Below, piece after piece: positions 33,214 through 41,564 of a stretch of 64,000 nt of DNA. The DNA lies in NCBI RefSeq assembly GCF_003043945.1, contig NZ_PYXG01000001.1, forward strand, positions 248,001 through 312,000, written 5' to 3'. Both the position numbers and the translations under genes were made by a program. Within the stretch, counting starts at the first letter, position 1; every line of letters starts with the position of its first letter. This DNA comes from Prevotella sp. oral taxon 376. GTDB taxonomy: Bacteria > Bacteroidota > Bacteroidia > Bacteroidales > Bacteroidaceae. The notes beneath the pieces were generated by a model. The model had not been told where the DNA came from. It was given only the letters and a program-made list of their open reading frames with translations, and searched no databases.

Positions 33214-34911
33214 ATGGCAACAGTAGACGATAAGAAGATCATCTTCTCCATGGTGGGCGTGTCGAAGACAATTTCACAAAACCAGAAACAGATTCTGAAG
33301 AACATTTATCTCTCGTTCTTCTACGGAGCGAAAATAGGCATCATCGGCCTCAACGGCGCGGGCAAGTCTACGCTGATGAAGATTATAGCCGGCCTGGAAC
33401 AGCCCACGCTGGGCGAGGTGGTATGGAGCCCGGGATACTCCGTGGGGTATTTGCCCCAGGATCCGCCGCTCGACGACGACAAGACGGTGAAGGAGAATGT
33501 GCAGGAAGGCGTGCGAAAGGTATACGACGCGCTGAAGGAATACGACGAAATCAACGCAAAGTTCGGCATGGAAGAGTACTACGGCGACCCCGACAAGATG
33601 GATATGCTCATGAAGCGACAGGCCGAAGTGCAAGACATCATCGACGCTACGGACGCATGGAACATGGATTCCAAGCTCGAGAGAGCCATGGCCGCCCTGC
33701 GCTGCCCACAGGGAGACGCCCCGGTGAAGAACCTCTCGGGAGGTGAGCGGAGGCGCGTGGCACTCTGCAAACTGCTCCTCCAGAAGCCCGACGTGCTGCT
33801 CCTCGACGAGCCTACCAACCACCTCGACGCCGAAAGCATCGACTGGCTGGAACAGCATCTGCAGCAGTATGAGGGCACGGTGATCGCCGTTACCCACGAC
33901 CGCTACTTCCTCGACGATGTGAGCGAATGGATTCTCGAACTCGACCGGGGCGAAGGCATCCCATGGAAGGGTAACTACTCCTCGTGGCTCGAGCAGAAGA
34001 CCAGTCGCATGGAGCAGGAGGAGAAGACGGTGTCGAAGCGCCGCAAGACCCTCGAACGAGAGCTGGAATGGGTGCGCATGGCTCCCAAGGCACGGCAGGC
34101 TAAGGGCAAGGCCCGCCTGAACTCCTATGAGCAGATGCTCAACGAGGAGCAGAAAGAGCGCGACGAGAAACTCGAAATCTTCATACCCAACGGTCCCCGG
34201 CTGGGCAACAAGGTCATCGAGGCGCAGCATGTGAACAAGGCCTTTGGCGAAAAAACGCTCTTCGGCGACCTCAATTTCAACCTGCCGCCCAACGGAATCG
34301 TGGGTGTGATAGGCCCCAATGGAGCCGGGAAGACCACCCTCTTCCGGCTCATCATGGGACTGGAGCAGCCCGATGGCGGCACCTTCGAGGTGGGCGAGAC
34401 GGTGAAACTGGCCTATGTAGACCAGCAGCACAAGGATATAGACCCCGCGAAGAGCGTCTATGAGGTGGTATCGCAGGGTAATGAGACTTTCCGCATGGGA
34501 GGCCGCGATGTGAACTCCCGGGCCTACCTCGCACGCTTCAACTTCAGCGGAACCGACCAGAACAAGCTCTGCGGCGTGCTCTCCGGCGGCGAACGCAACC
34601 GCCTGCAGCTGGCTCTGGCCCTGAAGCAGGAAGGCAATGTGCTGCTGCTCGACGAGCCTACCAACGACATTGATGTCAACACGCTCCGCGCGCTGGAAGA
34701 AGGACTGGAGAGTTTCGCGGGCTGCGCCGTCGTCATCAGCCACGACCGATGGTTCCTCGACCGCATCTGCACCCACATCCTTGCCTTTGAGGGCGAAGGC
34801 GAAGTGGTCTATTTCGAGGGCGACTATTCGGAATACGAGATCAACAAGGCGCGCCGCCTCGGCAACGAGGACATCAGGAAGACCCGCTATCGCAAGCTGA
34901 TGGAGGACTAA
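33214..34911 (+). CDS. ettA: Energy-dependent translational throttle protein EttA (ABC-F family)
   Basis: A soluble ABC-F ATPase that binds the ribosomal E site and tunes translation to ATP/ADP level. Two ABC domains are present, with GLNGAGKSTLM and LSGGERRRVAL in the first, GPNGAGKTTLF and LSGGERNRLQL in the second, and LLLDEPTNHLD and LLLDEPTNDID as Walker B sites. The linker between them carries the P-site-tRNA-interaction region. The length (565 residues) is close to E. coli EttA (555). The gene stands alone behind its own promoter and ends 60 bp before a family A array. Confidence 0.96.
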   Translation: MATVDDKKIIFSMVGVSKTISQNQKQILKNIYLSFFYGAKIGIIGLNGAGKSTLMKIIAGLEQPTLGEVVWSPGYSVGYLPQDPPLDDDKTVKENVQEGVRKVYDALKEYDEINAKFGMEEYYGDPDKMDMLMKRQAEVQDIIDATDAWNMDSKLERAMAALRCPQGDAPVKNLSGGERRRVALCKLLLQKPDVLLLDEPTNHLDAESIDWLEQHLQQYEGTVIAVTHDRYFLDDVSEWILELDRGEGIPWKGNYSSWLEQKTSRMEQEEKTVSKRRKTLERELEWVRMAPKARQAKGKARLNSYEQMLNEEQKERDEKLEIFIPNGPRLGNKVIEAQHVNKAFGEKTLFGDLNFNLPPNGIVGVIGPNGAGKTTLFRLIMGLEQPDGGTFEVGETVKLAYVDQQHKDIDPAKSVYEVVSQGNETFRMGGRDVNSRAYLARFNFSGTDQNKLCGVLSGGERNRLQLALALKQEGNVLLLDEPTNDIDVNTLRALEEGLESFAGCAVVISHDRWFLDRICTHILAFEGEGEVVYFEGDYSEYEINKARRLGNEDIRKTRYRKLMED

Positions 34912-34971
34912 AGGGCGGACGCCGCCCCATCCTTCCCCTGCCGGGAGGAACACCGGAAGCCGCTTGCGACA

Positions 34972-35035
34972 GGATTACAAGCAGCGTGTAATAGGATTAC
35001 AGGCAGCGTGTAACACGATTACACGCTGCCTGTAA
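34972..35035. repeat. 22-bp-period palindrome array, family A, copy 3 (3 units)
   Basis: Three units at exact 22-bp spacing, such as TTACAAGCAGCGTGTAA, starting 60 bp after ettA. The last reads as the inverted form of the first two. Between here and the promoter at 35179 no gene is seen. Confidence 0.85.
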
Positions 35036-35178
35036 CATTTCTGTCGACTGCCCTCCGTCGGTCCTCCGGTATCGGGAAAAATGCCTCCCTGTAGTCCGAA
35101 ATTGCCGGACAGATTGCCGGCGGAACGAGCGGAAAGAAGAAAAAACGCACAAAAGGAATATTTTCGTGCAAATCTCAC

Positions 35179-35209
35179 TTGGTTTTCTGATTTCTTTTTT
35201 TTATCTTTG
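35179..35209 (+). promoter_or_regulatory. Promoter of the Na+-decarboxylase operon
   Basis: TTG at 35179-35181 and TATCTTTG at 35202-35209 are 20 bases apart, 59 bp before the OadG-family start. Confidence 0.8.
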
Positions 35210-35268
35210 AGGCAGGTTAGAGGCACATTCCGCCTCTGCGCAACACAAGAGAAATACCTGCCAGCAAT

Positions 35269-36216
35269 ATGAGGAAAACGATTTTCAGCTGTTGTCTGCT
35301 TCTCCTGGGAGCCCTGCCCTCGACGGGACAAGGAGCCTACAACATCAGGATCAACGAGGTGATGACCTCCAACACGCAAAGTATCGTGGACGAATATGAT
35401 CAGCACCTGCCTTGGATAGAGCTCGTGAACATCTCCTATTCCACCTACAATGTGCGGGGAATGTTTATCACCACCAACCGTAAAGTGCTCGACAAGCACC
35501 TGACCGCGCCGCAGCGCATCAAGCTCATGAGCATCATCCCCAACGAAACAGAGGAAAGCAACCTGAAGGCACGGCAGCACCTCGTGCTCTACCTTGCCTC
35601 TCATCCCGTCAAAGGCAGCACCCACCTGTCGGCTCCCGTGGAGTCGCCGCTCTGGCTGGCCCTCTATGATGCCAACGGCGTAGACCTCATCGACTCAGTC
35701 TCGGTGCCGCCCCTCGCCCCTAACACGACCTACGCCCGCTATAACGACGGCGCGCGGAAGTGGGTGGTCAAGGCACCGGACGCCGTAACGCCGAACACGG
35801 AGAACTTCATCCAGGTTACCGAGACCAAGGTAGCCAAGTGGAAACGCGACGATCCGCACGGGCTTGCGCTCTCGCTGCTCTCCATGGGCATCGTGTTCGC
35901 CTGCCTCTCCCTGCTCTATTTCGTATTCCGATTGTCGGGCTCCTATATGGAGCACAGGCACCGCATCAGCGAGGCCACACGCAGCCACCCGCACTTCATG
36001 TCGCTGCTCAAGGCGGGCAAAAAAGTGGTTCAGACGGCCCACAAGACTACCGTCATTCTGAAAGAAGGCTCCCAGACGGCCGGTATCGACAAGGAAGTAT
36101 ACATCGCCGTAATCTCCATGGCGCTGCACGAATACCTCGAGAAGGCCCACGACATGGAGAGCAACATCATCACCATCAGGCCCAAGTGCACCAGATGGAG
36201 CAACATAGGACAGTAA
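35269..36216 (+). CDS. OadG-family decarboxylase gamma subunit fused to a lamin-tail-like domain
   Basis: The 315-residue protein has a signal peptide (MRKTIFSCCLLLLGALPS), an N-terminal lamin-tail-like beta domain (INEVMTSNTQ, then LPWIELVN, about residues 25-150), one membrane helix (LSLLSMGIVFACLSLLYFVF, about 205-227) and a cytoplasmic C-terminal tail. The single helix followed by charged residues matches the gamma subunit of Na+-translocating decarboxylases (OadG/MmdD), which holds the complex together. The exported lamin-tail extension is a Bacteroidota feature of unknown purpose. It is the first gene of the operon, with the biotin carrier following 28 bases later and the Na+-pumping beta subunit after that. 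Confidence 0.85.
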   Translation: MRKTIFSCCLLLLGALPSTGQGAYNIRINEVMTSNTQSIVDEYDQHLPWIELVNISYSTYNVRGMFITTNRKVLDKHLTAPQRIKLMSIIPNETEESNLKARQHLVLYLASHPVKGSTHLSAPVESPLWLALYDANGVDLIDSVSVPPLAPNTTYARYNDGARKWVVKAPDAVTPNTENFIQVTETKVAKWKRDDPHGLALSLLSMGIVFACLSLLYFVFRLSGSYMEHRHRISEATRSHPHFMSLLKAGKKVVQTAHKTTVILKEGSQTAGIDKEVYIAVISMALHEYLEKAHDMESNIITIRPKCTRWSNIGQ

Positions 36217-36244
36217 ACAAGGTAAACCAAAACGATTTTCGACT

Positions 36245-36697
36245 ATGAAATATCAATATAGAGTTCAGGGTGTAGACTATGAGGTAGACATCAAGGAAAT
36301 AGAGGGCAACATTGCCCGGGTGAGCGTGAACGGCGCAGACTTCGAGGTGGAGTTGCAGACTCCGGTAAAGTCCGTGAAGAAGACTGTCGTCATCGCGGCT
36401 CCGAAACCCGTGGATAACCATGCCAACGACGGACTGGTGGACATGAAGCGAGACACTGGGGCACGCCAGAGCGCCCCCATATCGGGCACACCGGTGCTGG
36501 CTCCGCTCCCCGGGACGGTAACCGCCATCAAGATCAGAATGGGCCAGGCAGTGAGGAAAGGCGACACCGTCGTGGTGCTCGAGGCCATGAAGATGCAGAA
36601 CAACATCGAGGCTGAGGCCGACGGGGTCATCACTTCCATCCCCGTCGCGGAAGGTGAAGCCGTGATGGAAGGCAATGTGCTCGTAACCATCGGATAA
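36245..36697 (+). CDS. Biotin carboxyl carrier protein of a Na+-pumping decarboxylase
   Basis: The 150 residues have a beta-rich N-terminal region, a Pro/Ala-containing linker and a C-terminal biotinyl domain with the biotin site VLEAMKMQN (Lys116). It carries CO2 from the carboxyltransferase to the membrane beta subunit. BirA, which would attach the biotin, is encoded at 52006. No carboxyltransferase (alpha) subunit is in this cluster. Confidence 0.94.
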   Translation: MKYQYRVQGVDYEVDIKEIEGNIARVSVNGADFEVELQTPVKSVKKTVVIAAPKPVDNHANDGLVDMKRDTGARQSAPISGTPVLAPLPGTVTAIKIRMGQAVRKGDTVVVLEAMKMQNNIEAEADGVITSIPVAEGEAVMEGNVLVTIG

Positions 36698-36728
36698 AAT
36701 TATTCATCATCAAAAACAAGACCTGCCT

Positions 36729-37886
36729 ATGGGTTTCTGGGATTTAATAGTAAACAACTTCAACGACTTTCTCACCTACACAGGCTTTGCCAACGCCACG
36801 GCGGGAAACCTCATCATGATATTGGTGGGCAGTCTCTTCATCTGGCTGGCCATCAGACACGACTTCGAGCCGCTGCTCCTCGTCCCGATAGGCCTCGGCA
36901 TCATCCTGGGCAACATTCCCTTCCGGACCGACGCGGGACTTGAAATCGGACTGTATGAGGACAACTCCGTGCTGAATATCTTCTATCAAGGAGTCAGGCA
37001 GGGGTGGTATCCGCCCCTTGTGTTCCTCGGCATCGGAGCCATGACCGACTTCTCGGCCCTGATCAGCAATCCGAAGCTGATTCTGATAGGAGCCGCGGCC
37101 CAATTCGGAATATTCGGAGCCTACATGATAGCCTTGCTCTTGGGCTTTGAGCCGAACCAGGCGGCGGGCATCGCCATCATTGGCGGAGCAGACGGCCCCA
37201 CTGCCATTTTCCTCTCGTCGAAGCTGAGCCCTAACCTCATGGGAGCCATCGCCGTGTGCGCCTATTCCTACATGGCCTTGGTGCCGGTAATCCAACCGCC
37301 CCTGATGCGCCTGCTCACCACGAGGAAAGAGCGCGTCATCAAGATGAAACCCTCAAGGACAGTGAGCCAGACCGAAAGGATCATCTTTCCTATTGCCGGC
37401 CTGTTGCTCACCACTTTCATCGTGCCTTCCGGACTGCCGCTGCTCGGCATGCTCTTCCTGGGCAACCTGCTGAAGGAAAGCGGGAAGACCACGCGACTGG
37501 CCAAGACAGCCGGCTCGGCCCTCAACGACATCGTCGTCATCCTATTGGGGCTCACCGTGGGTTGCTCCACGCAGGCCTCCGAGTTTCTCACCCTCGACAC
37601 CATCAAGATATTCCTGCTGGGGGCCCTGGCCTTCATCATCGCCACTTGCAGCGGCGTGCTCTTCGTGAAGTTCATGAACCTGTTCCTTGCCAAGGGCAAG
37701 AAGATGAACCCGCTGATCGGAAACGCCGGCGTGAGCGCCGTACCGATGGCAGCGCGCATCTCCAACAACCTTGGCTTGCGATACGACCGCCACAACTTCC
37801 TGCTCATGCATGCCATGGGACCGAATGTGGCAGGAGTCATCGGATCGGCCGTAGCGGCCGGTGCCCTGCTGGGATTCCTGAGCTAA
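36729..37886 (+). CDS. Na+-translocating decarboxylase beta subunit (OadB/MmdB family)
   Basis: This 385-residue polytopic subunit decarboxylates carboxybiotin and exports Na+. The hallmark segments GIAIIGGADGPTAIFLSSKL, AVCAYSYMALVPVIQPPLM and GNAGVSAVPMAARI are intact. The family covers oxaloacetate, methylmalonyl-CoA and glutaconyl-CoA decarboxylases; in a succinate/propionate-type metabolism a methylmalonyl-CoA decarboxylase is plausible, but the substrate depends on an alpha subunit that is not here. It completes the gamma-carrier-beta operon. Confidence 0.95.
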   Translation: MGFWDLIVNNFNDFLTYTGFANATAGNLIMILVGSLFIWLAIRHDFEPLLLVPIGLGIILGNIPFRTDAGLEIGLYEDNSVLNIFYQGVRQGWYPPLVFLGIGAMTDFSALISNPKLILIGAAAQFGIFGAYMIALLLGFEPNQAAGIAIIGGADGPTAIFLSSKLSPNLMGAIAVCAYSYMALVPVIQPPLMRLLTTRKERVIKMKPSRTVSQTERIIFPIAGLLLTTFIVPSGLPLLGMLFLGNLLKESGKTTRLAKTAGSALNDIVVILLGLTVGCSTQASEFLTLDTIKIFLLGALAFIIATCSGVLFVKFMNLFLAKGKKMNPLIGNAGVSAVPMAARISNNLGLRYDRHNFLLMHAMGPNVAGVIGSAVAAGALLGFLS

Positions 37887-37990
37887 ACAAAGACATGAAA
37901 ACACGCTTGCCTTCCCTGGACGCATGTTCTGGAGAAGGCCCATAATAGGCTCGCGGATAAGGGGAAAGGCACTACGCCTCCCTCTGCCGC

Positions 37991-40828
37991 CTACACATTC
38001 TTGCGGTATTGATTGGGCGTAATGCCCACGCTCTGCTTGAAAATGCGGCTGAAATAGGCTTGATCGGTGAAACCGCAGCGCATGGCGACCTCGTTGATGG
38101 TGAATTCCGGGCGACACTTGAGCTGCTGCTGCGCATAATCTATGCGAATCTTCATGATATAATTGTTCAGCGTCTCGCCCGTCAGGTCCACTATCTTACG
38201 GCGCAGGGTACGCTGACTCATGAAGAGTTTCCGCGCCAGCTCCTCCTGGTTTATCTCGTTGTTGCGCATCTGATCGTAGATTACATTCGTGAAGCGGGAT
38301 ATAAAGTCGATATCCCCCCTTGAGATATCGGACTTCACTTCGCTGAGCTCATGCGAGGCAAGGATGAATTTTTCCTGCAGCATGCGCCGCTCGTTGAGCA
38401 GCCCGTCGATACGCAGACGCAGCTCGTTGGCACTAAATGGCTTGAGGATATAGGCATTCGCGCCCGCCTGCAGACCCTCCTCCAGATCGCTCTGAGAAGT
38501 CTTTGCCGTGATGATAATGATCGGGATGGTGTTCGTAGCCTCATTGGAACGGACGCGACGGCACAGCTCCAGCCCGTCGATACCCGGCATCATCAGGTCA
38601 GTAAGAATCAGATCGGGCAACAAGTCGGTAGCTTTCCGCAACCCCTCCTCGCCATTGGCGGCATAAGCCACGCTATACTCCTTGGGAACCAACTCCCCTA
38701 TATAGCGCGCCACATCGGCATTGTCCTCCACGACGAGAATCTGAGTAGGCAGGTTGCCATCTTGTTTCCTGGCCTCGGGAAAGTCTGGTTCCTCCACCCC
38801 GACAGTCAATACCGACTTGACCATGGGTCGCCCTCTTTCCAGCGGCTTCCAGTCGCCCTCCCCGTGCTTACGGGGAAGAAGGATGGTGAATATCGTGCCC
38901 TTGCCGAACTCGCTATCCACCTTGATGCTTCCTTTCAAGGCCTTCACGAGCTGGTAGACCAGCGAGAGCCCCACGCCCGTGCCAATGTGCTCGATTCCGG
39001 CATTGCCCTCGTAGAACGGTTCGAATACATGTTTCTTCACCTCTTCCGTCATGCCGATGCCGTTGTCGGCCACCGTAATCTGAAAGTCAGAATCCTGCAT
39101 CTTGCACGAAACGACGATGGTACCCTGCGGATTGGTAAACTTCACGGCATTGGAAATCAGGTTGCGCACTATCTTTTTCAGATAATCAGGCACGAAATCC
39201 ATCTTCACCTCGTTCTCGTTCGGCAAGAAGAGCATCGATATTTTCTTGGCTCGGGCGAGCTGGAGGTTCTCCTCCACAATCATGTGGAGATACGGCACGG
39301 CGTTGCCCGTATGCCAGTCGGCCTCCCCGATCTCTGATTTCACCTTACTGATATCAAGCAGCTGGTTGGCCAGCGTCAGCAGCGATCGCCCCTGCCGCAC
39401 AATCATTTCCCCTGATTTGTGCAGCATGCCGAGGTCGGCTGTCCGTGCATCGGCCATCCGCTCTCCTTCGCTGAGAATCACGGTGAGCGGCGTTCGGAAC
39501 TCATGGGTTATGTTCGTGAAGAATTGCTCGCGGGTTTCTATTACATGGCGCACGAACTCCGCTTTCTGCCGGCGTACCTTCAAGAGATACCACTGCTGCA
39601 GGATGACGGCCACCAACAGCACGAGAATGATGAGAAATCCTCCCAAAACGAGGTCCTTGACCTTACTCCGAGCCTGGATGGCGGCCGTGGCCAGCTTGAC
39701 CTCCTGCAGCCTCCTGCTCTTCTCAAAGCCGACGCGCAGGTTCTGGATGCGGTTCAGGTTGGCCACATTCACCACGCTGTCCTTATATAGATGAGAGAGA
39801 CGCTGCTCCTCGAAAGCTTTCTTATAGTTGTTCTGGCGGACATACAGCTTACTGTACAGTTCGTGCACGGCCTGCAGGTGCTCGCTGGAATGAATCTGCT
39901 CGGCCACACTGCATGCCTTGGTCAGATAGTAGCTGGCCAAGGCGAGGTCGCCTTTGCGCAGATAAATGCGTCCGAGGGCCACACAGGGCTCCAGCCAATG
40001 CCACTTGTCCGGCTCGTCTTTCATGATGGCATATGATTGCCTGTACTCCCGGATAGCCTTGTCCAGCTTCATCTCTTTCTCGTAGAGCTGCCCGAAGGAG
40101 TTATGGTTGAGCGAGATTCCCATCTTCGAACCGGCCTGCGTGTTGTGCTCCAACGACTTACGATAGTAAAACCATGCCGAGTCCACCTGTCCCCTCACCT
40201 CCTTGATGGAGCCGATATTGGCATAGTTGATGGCCTGTCCCAAGGCACTTCCGAGCATCTTCTCACCTGCCAGCGAGAGGCGGAACACGCTGTCGGCCGA
40301 CTCCAGGTTACCCGCCGTGAGATACACATTGCCCAGTCCGTTGAGCGAAACCACGCGATACTTGCGCATGATCCACGAGGTCTGGTCGCTGTAGTCCATC
40401 GACAGGTGGAGGGCCTTGATGTGATAGGAAGAGGCTTCGTCGAGGATGCCCATACGGCGAAAGTTGGTGCCGATGTTATTCAGGGCGACGACGATCCCTA
40501 TCGTGTCTTTGGCCCTCTCCGCCAGTTGCAACTCCCGATTATGATAGTGGATGGAGCGAGTGAAATTGCCCAGCTCACGATATAGTTTGCCCAGCTTCCG
40601 CAAGGTGGCTTCCTGATAGAGAAGGTTTCCCTCCTTCTGATATTCCATGAGCATCTCCCGCAGCCGAACGGTATCGTTGCAGGCCATGACGAGACTGTCG
40701 GCCACGAGGCGTTCCGACTCTGACGGGCCGTCAACGGCCTTGCTATCGGTACACTCTACGACACAAAATGCAAGGAACATGTAAAGCAGGCCGCATAGCA
40801 GACCAAGACGCCTTATTCGAGTATCCAT
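37991..40828 (-). CDS. Hybrid two-component regulator: TPR sensor, histidine kinase, receiver and AraC output
   Basis: A 945-residue one-protein signalling system. An N-terminal hydrophobic segment is followed by a periplasmic TPR-like sensor (about 50-385), a membrane helix (394-416), a HisKA domain with the phospho-histidine His442 (FFTNITHEFRTPL), an ATPase domain (DNGIGM and GTGVGLSL), a receiver domain with Asp744 (LILTDLMMPG) and a C-terminal AraC DNA-binding domain ending QYRKNV. All key residues are intact. TPR sensors of this type occur in Bacteroidota outside polysaccharide loci, and the ligand is unknown. The -7 element TATCTTTG is 72 bp upstream. The closest divergent or neighbouring target genes are the decarboxylase operon (convergent) and the gene-poor 41 kb region. 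Confidence 0.95.
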   Translation of the reverse strand: MDTRIRRLGLLCGLLYMFLAFCVVECTDSKAVDGPSESERLVADSLVMACNDTVRLREMLMEYQKEGNLLYQEATLRKLGKLYRELGNFTRSIHYHNRELQLAERAKDTIGIVVALNNIGTNFRRMGILDEASSYHIKALHLSMDYSDQTSWIMRKYRVVSLNGLGNVYLTAGNLESADSVFRLSLAGEKMLGSALGQAINYANIGSIKEVRGQVDSAWFYYRKSLEHNTQAGSKMGISLNHNSFGQLYEKEMKLDKAIREYRQSYAIMKDEPDKWHWLEPCVALGRIYLRKGDLALASYYLTKACSVAEQIHSSEHLQAVHELYSKLYVRQNNYKKAFEEQRLSHLYKDSVVNVANLNRIQNLRVGFEKSRRLQEVKLATAAIQARSKVKDLVLGGFLIILVLLVAVILQQWYLLKVRRQKAEFVRHVIETREQFFTNITHEFRTPLTVILSEGERMADARTADLGMLHKSGEMIVRQGRSLLTLANQLLDISKVKSEIGEADWHTGNAVPYLHMIVEENLQLARAKKISMLFLPNENEVKMDFVPDYLKKIVRNLISNAVKFTNPQGTIVVSCKMQDSDFQITVADNGIGMTEEVKKHVFEPFYEGNAGIEHIGTGVGLSLVYQLVKALKGSIKVDSEFGKGTIFTILLPRKHGEGDWKPLERGRPMVKSVLTVGVEEPDFPEARKQDGNLPTQILVVEDNADVARYIGELVPKEYSVAYAANGEEGLRKATDLLPDLILTDLMMPGIDGLELCRRVRSNEATNTIPIIIITAKTSQSDLEEGLQAGANAYILKPFSANELRLRIDGLLNERRMLQEKFILASHELSEVKSDISRGDIDFISRFTNVIYDQMRNNEINQEELARKLFMSQRTLRRKIVDLTGETLNNYIMKIRIDYAQQQLKCRPEFTINEVAMRCGFTDQAYFSRIFKQSVGITPNQYRKNV

Positions 40829-40899
40829 AAGTTCTTTCGTGAATCAATATACGCTTAAAATAAGTTATATATATTACCTAATCAGACCGTTAACGATTA

Positions 40900-40907
40900 C
40901 AAAGATA
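40900..40907 (-). promoter_or_regulatory. -7 element of the hybrid regulator gene
   Basis: TATCTTTG on the minus strand, 72 bp before the start codon; the -33 region is not clear. Confidence 0.5.
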
Positions 40908-41149
40908 AGAAAATAAATTAAACATGACACCTCTTTCTAATAAAAAAGCACGAAAAAGATTCAAAACTCCATGGCTGGGAGTTCTGTTTCATAGGACAGT
41001 TTTGAGACTTCAACACTCTGACTATCAAAAGATTTCCGTTTTCTTATGTCCGAATATTACAAAAACCAGGGAACAGATTGGCAACCAATCACAAAATATT
41101 GTCCGTATTTTACAAGCCTCCCGCAAGATTAATTCCTACCTTTGTTCTC
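40908..41149. other. Gene-poor AT-rich stretch
   Basis: A short plus-strand frame can be read from 40924, but it has no motif, promoter or coding-like composition. ACTCC-N7-GGAGT at about 40966-40982 is the only visible hairpin. Confidence 0.35.
41137..41144 (+). promoter_or_regulatory. Possible -7 element upstream of a 38-residue frame
   Basis: TACCTTTG fits TAnnTTTG but the -33 region is poor. It lies 6 bp before an ATG. Confidence 0.3.
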
Positions 41150-41266
41150 ATGAAAAAAGCCTGCCGATCACTGGAAAAAGAAAATATAACAAATGAAAGT
41201 ATAACTATCCCCAGCGGGGCAAGACGAAAAAGAGAAGGAGAAACCATTCGAATGGGTGGCAACTGA
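41150..41266 (+). CDS. Possible 38-residue basic small protein
   Basis: A short frame (MKKACRSLEKENITNESI at the start) lies directly behind a -7-like element and is followed by a structured region with a terminator. It could be a small protein or a leader peptide. No family is known to me. Confidence 0.25.
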   Translation: MKKACRSLEKENITNESITIPSGARRKREGETIRMGGN

Positions 41267-41309
41267 AAGGGAACTATTGTTTATATATATTATAATTTTA
41301 AAGTTAATA

Positions 41310-41445
41310 AAGAAAACTTTTACCTAAGGCGAATGGCTGAATTGTGAAATTAGGCCGCCTTGTTCTTTTAATGACTATTATTATCATCGTGAGGATGAGT
41401 TTCCGCAACCCTGGACATTTCCCCCCGGGGTTGCTGTTTTTGTTA
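41310..41445 (+). ncRNA. Candidate structured non-coding RNA with terminator
   Basis: Three hairpins lie in a row: AAGGCG/CGCCTT (41326-41331 with 41356-41361, an internal helix continuing inside), CATC-GTGAG-GATG (41385-41397), and the terminator GCAACCC/GGGTTGC (41405-41411 with 41428-41434) followed by TGTTTTTG. No frame spans it, and the next plus-strand gene is far away. An intrinsic terminator with no gene in front of it argues for a small RNA or a cis-element. The 5' end is not defined. Confidence 0.45.
41405..41441 (+). terminator. Rho-independent terminator of the candidate RNA
   Basis: GCAACCC pairs with GGGTTGC across a C-rich loop, followed by TGTTTTTG. It points to plus-strand transcription. 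Confidence 0.7.
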
Positions 41446-41564
41446 TCCCAGAAGGGAAAGAGAGAAAACGGACAAGCGAATTGCGACCATCCTAAATACT
41501 AAGCCCAGACAGGGAAAGTGTCCTCTGCCCGTGGCGATAGACTCTTCCGCGAAGCAACGGCCGG

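Noticed and set aside
33274-34953. A 559-residue frame antisense to ettA
   Set aside because: Sense-strand ABC-F motifs are complete; the antisense frame has no promoter and no family.
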